Of a stretch of 64,000 nt of DNA, positions 24,612-34,800 are shown piece after piece. The DNA is taken from assembly GCA_032718475.1 (NCBI GenBank), contig JAUCBJ010002429.1, positions 1-64,000 on the forward strand, written 5' to 3'. Numbering within the stretch: the stretch's first letter is position 1; every line of letters starts with the position of its first letter. Both the position numbers and the translations under genes were made by a program. The notes below the pieces were generated by a model that was not told the DNA's origin, did not search any database, and saw nothing but the letters and a program-made list of their open reading frames with translations. Source of the DNA: Nemertoderma westbladi (lineage: Eukaryota > Xenacoelomorpha > Nemertodermatida > Nemertodermatidae).

Positions 24612-25118
24612 ATGGCTGGTTCCGCTCTTAAACGTCTTATGTCCGAATACAAGCAACTGACTCTCAACCCCCCGGACGGCATTATAGCCGGGCCTTTGGA
24701 GGAAGACAACTTTTTCGTCTGGGAGTGTCTCATTACGGGACCGATTGGGACTCCATTCGAGGACGGGGTATTCCCAGCTATCCTAACATTCCCAACAGAC
24801 TATCCCCTATCTCCCCCAACAATGCGGTTTAACTGCGAGATGTTCCATCCCAATGTGTACCCCGACGGATTGGTGTGTATATCGATCCTTCACCCACCTG
24901 GGGACGACCCGTTGGGGTACGAGAGAAGCGAGGAACGTTGGTCTCCAGTGCAGTCGGTAGAGAAGATTCTTCTATCCGTTGTCTCCATGTTGGCCGAACC
25001 GAACGATGAATCCGGGGCCAATGTTGACGCCTCGAAGATGTGGCGGGATGATAGAGAACAGTTTATTAGGTTGGCTAGGAGACTGGTCTGTAAGTCTTTG
25101 GGGTTGCCTGCCGATTAG
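24612..25118 (+). CDS. UBE2G2: Ubiquitin-conjugating enzyme E2 G2-type, intronless
   Basis: The 168-residue protein (human UBE2G2 is 165) begins [20 protein letters not shown]. The E2 core has the HPN triad (HPNVYPDG) and catalytic Cys89 in VCISILH, followed by the long acidic insertion of the Ubc7/G2 group ([17 protein letters not shown], about 95-112) and [20 protein letters not shown]. The family accepts ubiquitin from E1 and works with ER-associated E3s (gp78, HRD1) in ERAD. The start was chosen because the upstream 19 in-frame codons are not E2-like and MAG matches the family. The whole ORF lies in one exon with no splice sites, suggesting a retrocopy; no poly-A tail or flanking repeats were seen. 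All catalytic features are intact, so it is probably functional or young. It is unlikely to be anything but an E2. Confidence 0.93.
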   Translation: MAGSALKRLMSEYKQLTLNPPDGIIAGPLEEDNFFVWECLITGPIGTPFEDGVFPAILTFPTDYPLSPPTMRFNCEMFHPNVYPDGLVCISILHPPGDDPLGYERSEERWSPVQSVEKILLSVVSMLAEPNDESGANVDASKMWRDDREQFIRLARRLVCKSLGLPAD

Positions 25119-26400
25119 TTCAATTTGTAGGGAATTTTTTAATGTTTGTATTTGTCATATAATATAAAGATTAATTTTATGTTCTGGTGAATAATATTAT
25201 CGCTGTATGTTTTCATTATTTAACATTTAATAATTATTATTGTAGTAGAACTTTATCCCCCACCAGTCCCGATCCCCAATGTGTACACGAACGATAGAAT
25301 CTAAGGATGGATATAAAAACGTTTTATAAATTATGTTTTTATATTCAATTCAACTAATGAATCCTTATCTATTAAAACTTTTTGAACCTAAAATAACCTA
25401 ATTAACTTAAAATGCTGTTAAAGTTAATAAATACTGTAGGGCCTAATCATTAAAGTTATCAATGCTGCAGCTGATATGTATTGTATTGAATGTGTTGGCG
25501 GCTTTGTAACAGAATCCATGAACCAGAATTAATATAAATTAACTTTCTATTTATTTACTTAAATATCATATCAACTTACGACTTAATTAATAATAAAAAA
25601 ATTTAATTTATTAATAATTATTAACCAACATAATAAACTTCCAGATCGGTCCATTGGATAAATACATAATCCACAGTTTTGGAAGATTGATTGGATATTG
25701 TCCACAAATGCGGACATAAACAGAAAAGCTAACAAAAAAGGGGATATTTTAAAGAAAATGACCAAAAGAAATGACTGACTATGTAAGGTACTTTATTTTT
25801 ATTTTTTCAACTTTTTTAGTTCACTTAAGTAGTTACTAATGCAACCGTAACTGCGATAAAATTATCTGTAGGGCGCCGGTATCTAAATTAAAGTAAGAGC
25901 TGTGGTTGGGATCGGGTTTAAGAATAGCTGGACTTTAACCCTATTATAACCGGGGGGGGGGGGGGGGGGGTCATATAAAATCTATCTAAAATCTACAAAT
26001 TTTAATGAAAACGTCTTATTTTTTGTTTGTACATAGATTTCACTGTCCGAATCCGACTGAAAAAAAATTTCAAAAAATGTACTGGGGTGGTTATTTTGCA
26101 GCACCAAAATTACAATAAGTAGTGAACAATTTTCATAAAATTTGAAAATTACAATTTTCGGCTAATTGTTTTTCAGCACAGGTTTTCTGGGGCGCAAAAC
26201 CCAATGGAAAATGTTTAAAAATGATCTGATTACTGTAAATGGCTGTTTTAGTCCTCTTAAAATTACAAGTTAACCAGAACTTTTCAGTTTGAACACAAAA
26301 TTTTTAATTCACTTATACGTTGCTCTAAATTTAGGTTTTCTGGGGCGCCGATTCTAATCGAATACCTTTCTAATTTGCCAGATCATTGCTACTTCGTGTT
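25119..26400. other. AT-rich intergenic spacer
   Basis: No gene or known domain on either strand. It contains a G19 tract at 25952-25970. Confidence 0.6.
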
Positions 26401-26419
26401 TTTCGGTGCAATATGGTAA

Positions 26420-27010
26420 ATTTTAATGCTGACACCAAATTTCGTACCCATCATCAAAAAGTACAAGTTTGAAATGTCCACTATTGTTGTTATTGATTCC
26501 ATCGGATTCAGGACCCTCACAAACCCGTATAACGCAAGAAACAAGATGACACAATCAATTGATATATTTGATGGTTTTCAAAATTTGGTGCTAGCACCAA
26601 ATTTTGCACCTACTTCAGAAAAATACGAGTTTGAGATGTCTAGTTAGATAATTACTAATTCCATTGAATTCAGAACCGCAATAAACCTCTAAAACGCGAG
26701 AAATAAGTTGTCACAAGCAATTGATCTATTGAATGGATATTCAAAATTTCGTGCTGGCACAAAATTTAGCACACATCACCGAAAAATACAAGTTTGAAAC
26801 GACTGGTTTAACTCGTTATATTCCATCGAAACCAGAACAAAAAAAAAACCCTATTGCGTAAAAACAGGTTTAAACAATCAATTTACAAAATTGACATTTT
26901 AAAATTTGGTGCTGGCACCAAAATTTGGCACCCGTCGAGAAAAACAAGTTTGAATTTTCTAAATTAATTTATATGAATTCCATCTAATTGCAAACACCAA
27001 AAAACGGTGT
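26420..27010. repeat. Degenerate tandem repeat, about 155 bp, four units
   Basis: Units near 26426, 26576, 26736 and 26890 share ATTCCATCG, AGAAACAAG-type stretches, AAAAATACAAGTTTGA and a palindromic core around GGTGCTAGCACC. The second unit's core (26582-26603) is a perfect 22-bp palindrome. The units are strongly diverged, so this is an old array. Confidence 0.65.
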
Positions 27011-28083
27011 AAATAAATATTTTTCAAATCATATTTCATGAAATGTAATTTTCAAAAAACGTCTCAAGAAAGTGCCAAAAGTAGGGTTAACAAATGGTGC
27101 TATAACTCGAAAACTTCCCAATATTTTTGAAAACCGTTTTCACTATTAGGAAGACAAAATATTTTTAGGAAAAGTCATAAAATTTCAGATTCCCAACTTC
27201 GTTTGTTTCAGATTTATAACAAAAAAACCACCCCCTGGGCTTTTCCGGTTTAATGGCAAATGTACAAAATTTCACATGTAGTATTGGATGTGAAACGGTA
27301 ATATATTGTGTTACATCAACACCCGACCTAAAAGCAAGAATTAGAAATTATAAAAGCAAGATAAGTAAACAATAATCCTATAACTTCAATTGAACGTCAT
27401 TTCTATGAACAGATTGGACACAAATTTGCGGACTTCAAAATTACACCGATTGAGGACGTCAAATTTTAATTGAGAAACAAAAAATATCACACGAGCGAAC
27501 TAAGGAACAGGGCGGGCTTTTGGCAATGTACTCTGCTAACAGTGAAACCATTCGTGTTGAACACCATCAATGAGGCTGTAGTAAATGATTTCTATGTAGA
27601 TTTATTCAACCCGTAGTTAAATCGGTTCGCCTGGGAAACACGAAATAGGAATTCGAGAATTTTTAATTGTGCTTAAATTTTTAATTTAATCATTTTATAA
27701 ATAGTTGGTTTTCAACACTTGAAAAATATATACATATTATTATATCGAAAGCTAGTGATAAAGTAATATGAATTTTTCTGAAGTCGATCTAGGTTTATTT
27801 AAAGTAATATTTTATTTATTTATTATTTTATGCTTACAAATATGATATTATCTACATAATATTTGTAAATTATATATATGTTAAATTAAATTGCCATTTA
27901 ATAAAATAGTCATTTCACCCTTCGGGTCAAATTGGCTTTAATTGGCCACATTGGCCCCAGGTAGGGTTGAAAACCAGTTTCCAGCTAGGTTTAGGGTTGA
28001 AGACACTTTTTGTCTACAGTAGCGTTTCGACAGACCTAACATTTGGTGGTAAGTGAGCCGTTTTTGGTGGAAAGTGAGTTTAT
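27011..28083. other. AT-rich spacer without recognisable gene
   Basis: Nothing coding is visible. Near 28040-28085 short direct repeats of TTTGGTGG.AAGTGAG mark the inner edge of the right duplication arm. Confidence 0.5.
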
Positions 28084-28324
28084 TTGGTGCAAAAAGGTAT
28101 CTAATTAGGTGTGCAAATAATTTGTTGCGTAATATTATGTTGATGCACCACCCTGAAAAGTGTGCTTTTTGACCCAGGAAGTAAATAGTGTAATACTGTG
28201 GATGTAATACTGTAGATTACAGTAGAGGCGAAAAGTAAATTTTGCGCCGTATGTCTATATAGTTTGAAACCCATATAGGCGGCGTACTTGGCTCCAACCA
28301 TACTTGGTTTCAAGTGGTTAATGG

Positions 28325-28805
28325 TTAATCAATATTTGCCTACATCCCATAAAATTTAATTGAGAGATTATTTATGAATTGATGACAAGCAAAGCAATGA
28401 TAAAAAGTGCAAAAAAGGTTACTGATCCACTGATCCAAAGCATTTTTGGTAGTAGGCCAATAATTAATTATTGCGCCTTATTATTTTAATAGCTGTAGTG
28501 ATAGGCTGCAAGGACAGTATAGAGAGGGATGGGACGGTGACATGTGGCTGGCCGCGTATTGATTTATATATTCAGCAGTTTAACCAAGTGGAAACCCCCG
28601 CATCTAATACGGGTCGCATGTGGCGATAGCGATGTACATCGTGTTGCTAGCAGTGTCTCCATATTAACGAAACCCTTATACCACATTCATATACATTGAT
28701 CGCATAAAACTCCATTCAAAGTGGTTTAAAACAATATTTTTTTTTGTTTTCTGTTTAGATCTACTAAAATATCTAAATATAGCTTTATTTTTTAGTGATA
28801 ACAGA
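28325..28805 (+). promoter_or_regulatory. Presumed P4HA upstream region (right)
   Basis: Conserved with 17587-18190. A TTTTTTAG directly before ATAACAGAATG may be the acceptor of a 5'UTR intron. No TATA box is convincing. Confidence 0.4.
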
Positions 28806-31800
28806 ATGGTACCGCCTGTAATATTTTTAATTGGCCTATGGTTTATTAATTTGTCTCAATGTGGTCATTATTCTGGTTCGTCCAAAGACGCTCTGGGACT
28901 GGCCAATATGGAAGTGGAGTTGGTTAAAATATACAGGTAGGAAGGGATTTACTACAGTCTAGTGATAAAATATACAGGTAGGAAGAGATTTACTACAGTA
29001 TATTGACAAATTTTTTCAAACTGCAAAACATCATATATAATAATACTTTTCTACTATGGTGCTACTACAACTACACGATCGAGCGAGCGAGCACGGCCAG
29101 TGGAAATGAGATCCATCGAGGGTTCCCGATTCTCCATAATTGTCGCAATTTCGTTTCTCATAAGTCCAGTAGGCCCTATCCCTTTCAGGTTGTTCTACTG
29201 TCATACTGTACGTTGTCATACTGTAGCCGGTCGTCCATGTGAACACATAACTTGTGGTGGTTTTCAAAAGTGTAGATCTGGTATGACCTCTTGTTTACTT
29301 CTCTAGCAGTGCCCACTGAATCTTAGTCGGCGTTCACGGGGGGTGGTTGATACAGGTGGTTATTGTACCATAAAGGTCGGTGTTTGTCATGTGTTGTCTC
29401 CAGCTGATATTTAAGTAAGTAGTATTGGGATGTAGTCTTGGGTTAACAACCATTCCGGAATCTGTGGAAAATCCCGCATTATGGTGGTGAACAGGCATTC
29501 CTTTAGGAAACGTAGTGGAAGGGTTTATTGTGGAAGATGTGAGAGTGCAGAGAGAGTGCGAATGCAATTCAAGTGTGTGGGAGGAATAAGAGGCTGAGTG
29601 AGGGACGGGGAAGTCCGAGAGTTGGAGCGGTAGTGAGGAGAAGTAGAGGAGAGTCAGGGTGAGAACAGAGTAGAGTTAAAGTGGCGAAGTGTTGGGGAAA
29701 CAAAAGTCGTGTGAGGAGCGCACGATCGGCCCGACATGGGACGCCAGGCGAAACGGGTAGCGATATCATACCCATAGGGAGCGGCCTGGAAAGCCGGCTC
29801 CGAAAGAAAATAGTTTCACCCCACACCCGATAATAGATCGGGATCCAGCGGAAATGTAGCGCACTTTAAGGTGGATGCTATCTTCTCACCGGGAAGATAG
29901 CATGGGGGGGGGAGTGTTAGCTTATTCAATTCCGCTAACACAAACCCATAAAGTCAACCGTTAAGCAATATTGGGGGCCACGAGATTGGGTAACCAATAA
30001 CTCGTGTCACCCCAACAAAGTGGGAAGGAGAAACACACAATAAGGGTCAGGGACCAAACCCCTAACAGAGGGAGAATAGCTGGAGTGAACGGGAACACTC
30101 CAAAGGGCGCCAACAGGGACATTAGCCAATCAGGGGGGGAAGCATCGGCTAGGTACTGTAGCAAGGCCAAACCGTGCAATATATCATTAGGTACCAGCAA
30201 TTAGTTATTCAGTTATCTCAGTGTGTTATTGGTGTTAGTTAGGTTAGTTTAGCTAGGGAAGTACCGGGACTTCAATCACCGTATCCCGCCTTCCATATAC
30301 CATACATTATTAGCCATTCATTATACGTTGAGTCTATCTATATCTATCTATATACCCGAACATTATATACGACGAACAACGCAAACTCTTTTTACCTTCA
30401 CACACACGGCGGGGACGCGTAGATCGACAAACCGGATAAATCGGGATCCTTCGTGGATCCCGTCACATTTACCAAGTTCGGTTTAATTTCTTCAACCAAA
30501 CTACATGTGTACCAAGTTCTGTTTAATTTCTTCAACCAAACTAAATGTGTACCAAGTTCGGTATAATTTCTTCAACCAAACTACATGTGTACCAAGTTCG
30601 GTTTAATTTCTTCAACCAAACTTCATGTGTACCAAGTTCTGTTTAATTTCTTCAACCAAACTAAATGTGTACCAAGTTCGGTATAATTTCTTCAACCAAA
30701 CTACATGTGTACCAAGTTCGGTTTAATTTCTTCAACCAAACTTCATGTGTACCAAGTTCGGTTTAATTTCTTCAACCAAACTACATGTGTACCAAGTTCG
30801 GTTTAATTTCTTCAACCAAACTACATGTGTACCAAGTTCGGTTTAATTTCTTCAACGATTGACTCAGAGCTGTTTTAATATGTCGAGCCGATATGACAAC
30901 CAACTATAGTACTTTAGAACCTCTTATGGATTTAGTAAGGATGTTAAGAACAACACAAACTAGGATAGGGGGTGTCACTTGCCTCACACCATTTGATATA
31001 GAGAACACTGAAGATGCAACGCTATTCCATCGAACTGAACAAACCTGTCCCTGATAGATATACAGTAAACACCCCAGGAAGAATGCTGAGGCCCCTTTCT
31101 TAAGTAACTCCAAGAACAACTTTGTCCCTTCGATGAGATCGAATACTTTGGTTAAGCATCCATATACTGCCGACGAGTATAGTGAATAGTAGCTTATGTC
31201 GTCCGATGCTGTACAAGTACACATTACGTTGGTAGACTTGGGGCAAAACCCAAACTGAAGATCGTCCTAATCTAGCTTGTCCCCCTGAGAAAACCCCCAT
31301 TACTTGCGAAAAAGTCTTAATCCTTACAAGTTATTGTGTCGTCGCTTAAGGAATTAATTTGCTGCAGTTTTTAATTAACGTTTTAGTTTCATTTCGTTAT
31401 TTACTTACTTACATTCCAAAAATTTTGTTATTTGTGATATATTTTGTTAAAATGAAAGAAATTTGCATTATCAAATAATATAACATATATAGGCCTACTG
31501 TAATATATTATTTAATATTTTAATTTTCCCAGGAAATATATACATTACATGAATGTTGGCGTTAACAATTCTCCAGGAAGTAGTAACAGTCCACAAGTGC
31601 AATATGGTCTATCTGGAAATTCCTGGTAAGTTTTACTCAATAGATAAACTACTAGCTGTACTTCCTACAAAATTTTACTTTCCAAAAACCTACAGAACTT
31701 CCATAAAAAATATAATTTTTATACTCAAACATTGAGTTCAAGAGTTGTTCCTTGTAAGTTTGGGAATACGTGTGCCAGAAACGCTGGTTCCTTGTAAGGT

Positions 31801-34800
31801 TTGGAATACGTGTGCCAGAAACGCTGGTTCCTTGTAAGTTTGGGAATCGTGTGCCAGAAACGCTGGTTCCTTGTAAGGTTTGGAATACGTGTGCCAGAAA
31901 CGCTGGTTCCTTGTAAGGTTGGGAATACGTGTGCCAGAGATGCTGGTTCCCTGTAAGGTTGGGAATACGTGAGCCAGAAACGCTGGTTCCTTGTAAGGTT
32001 TGGAATACGTGAGCCAGAAACGCTGGTTCCTTGTAAGGTTTGGAATACGTGTGCCAGAAACGCTGGTTCCTTGTAAGGTTGGGAATACGTGTGCCAGAAA
32101 CGCTGGTTCCTTGTAAGGTTTGGAATACGTGTGCCAGAAACGCTGGTTCCTTGTAAGGTTGGGAATACGTGTGCCAGAGATGCTGGTTCCCTGTAAGGTT
32201 GGGAATACGTGTGCCAGAAACGCTGATAATTTTGTTATTTTTTCGTCATCAGGAAAATCACAGCAGCGGATATCAGTAAAGATCACGAAAGGGCGAAATC
32301 ATACGACGGGGATCTGGCAGACTATTGGAATCATCCAATTAGGTTGCTGCATTTGGTGCGGAGGTTAGCTGAGAAACCATGGCAACAGTTGAGAGAGGCC
32401 GTGAGGGTAAAGAATAATGTAGGTAAGTTATAAAAGCGTGATAGAGCAATAAAAATGTAAAATAATTTAGTATTCTCGAATATTTATTACGTAACCGATA
32501 ATTAGAGCCGCTTAGCTACATAAACCAATATTGGGTTCCGTTTTGGAGTTGGCCCCAACGCCTTGCAGACACTAAAGTTGTAATAACTTTCGAGTGTGTG
32601 AATGGATTTTTCTCAAATTACTTGTTAGCCTTTTCTACGTCAAAGCTCCGTCAACACAAGTAATAAAATTTACGAAATTCAACCAAAAATATTTTATTTT
32701 AATTTTTTCGCTGGGAAAAATGTAAAACATGACGATAGCATATTTTTTCCCGACTTTGGAGTATATTCGAGCAAAAAGTAACAATTTAAGAATAAAATTG
32801 CTATTTAATTACTGTGCTGTATAATTATTTTAGATTTTTTTATGGAATTACCTGAATTTTACCGAAATCAAGTTCCTGGTGCTAAAGAAGTTGAGAAAGC
32901 GGCCTACGTGCTAATGAGAATCAACGAGGTGTACGATATACCGGTTAAACAGCTGTCTGAGGGGACAGTCCTTGGTGAATCAGCTGCTCAAGGACTAACA
33001 GGTAACCAATTCGAGTTCATTTTGTGTAACAAGAATTATTGTATATAGAGATTTTATTTTTTTAATATTCGGTAGATATTTTGTAGATTAGATAATTGAG
33101 AGGGGGTAGCTCAACGCTCAACAGTTTTGGATACGTAAGGGAAAGAAATAAGCAGCGGACGGTCCTGGATTAGGAAGGAAAACCCATAGAATAAAACAGT
33201 ATATCCAGGTTCAATTACTTAGGGCAGAAATAGAACCAAAGTAGGCTTACTCCTTTATGTGAGTGCATTCTGGGCTCTAACTGAAGAGAATACAAAATCT
33301 CTGGATGGCACTTATTCAAGAATGCTACGTCGGGTTCACTTTGTCAAGTACAATGCACACTGTACAATGTACATTACAATATTTAAAATTGGACACGACA
33401 TAACAACTGAGACACCGATTGAGTTCGTGGTACCCGTATGATAAGCTCGCTTACTTTCGTGGCTTGGCCCACATTGGAAGGGTTTCAAATTTGTTACGAT
33501 TTTCCATCCCATACAGTTTCAGTATTGGTTTAGAGTTTGTATAATTGTTTGAGGTCAATTATAATATTGTTGCTGATATTTTAATTATATCGTCAATAAA
33601 CTAAACTAACTAAAACTAAATAATTAAGTTATTAATAATACAAAATTATAATTAAATATACTGTATATATATTTCAGCTAATGATTTATTCCAAGTTGCT
33701 CAAACAGCCCAAGCGAGATTATATTATAACAAAGAGATTGAATGGTTGAAAGAAGGATTAAGGAAACAGATAATGGAGGAAGCTACAATGGAAGAGGCAA
33801 CTATTGATAAAAAAGTCTTGTATGATTTCTTGCAATACAGTTATTTCCAGAACGGTCAGAATAAGGAAGGTGTCTACTATGCAAATCTTCTGCTGGCTAT
33901 AGGTAAAGTTCAAGTAGGCCTAATAGGGAACCAGTAGCCAATACACTGTTAGGTGTGTACTGGGTGCTGGCTATTATAGGTAAAGTTCAAGTAGGCCTAA
34001 TAGCGATACCAGTAGCCAATACAATGTTAGTATATATACGGGGTGGTGGCAATTATAGGCAAAGTTCAAGTAGGCCTAATAGGGAACCAGTAGCCAATAC
34101 ACTGTTGGGTGTATATACGGGGTGCTGGCTATTATAGGTAAAGTTCAAGTAGGCCTAATATTGATACCAGTAGCCAATACACTGTTAGGTGTATATATGG
34201 GGTGCTGGCTATTATAGGTAAAGTTCAAGTAGGCCTAATAGTGATACCAGTAGCCAATACACTGTTAGGTGTATATACTGGGTGCTGGCTATTATAGGTA
34301 AAGTTCAAGTAGGCCTAATAGTGATACCAGTAGCCAATACACTGTTAGGTGTATATATGGGGTGCTGGCTATTATAGGTAAAGTTCAAGTAGGCCTAATA
34401 GTGATACCAGTAGCCAATACACTGTTAGGTGTATATACGGGGTGGTGGCTATTATAGGTAAAGTTCAAGTAGGCCTAATAGTGATACCAGTAGCTAATAG
34501 AGTGATAGTGTAACTGTATGTATGTATATATTCAGGGTTCTTGTTCGCGTTATTTCACATTTTGGTGCCGGGCATATATTAAATTCATAAACTCTATAAT
34601 ATGAATCATACAAATAGTCCCAGGCACTATGTGCAAAAATGTAGAAATTCATAAAATGAAAATTACTGACTTTATGACGGTTTTGTCGGACAACTAATCG
34701 ACAAACCGTCAGATCCCCAAGGTTAAAAAAGGGCTTGAAGTTCCAAGAAACAAGTACAAGTGGCTTCAGGTAGATTTCCTGACTGCCAAGCCTAGGCTAG

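Noticed and set aside
31738-32286. 182-codon minus-strand ORF
   Set aside because: Entirely a translation of the 40-bp minisatellite in the P4HA intron.
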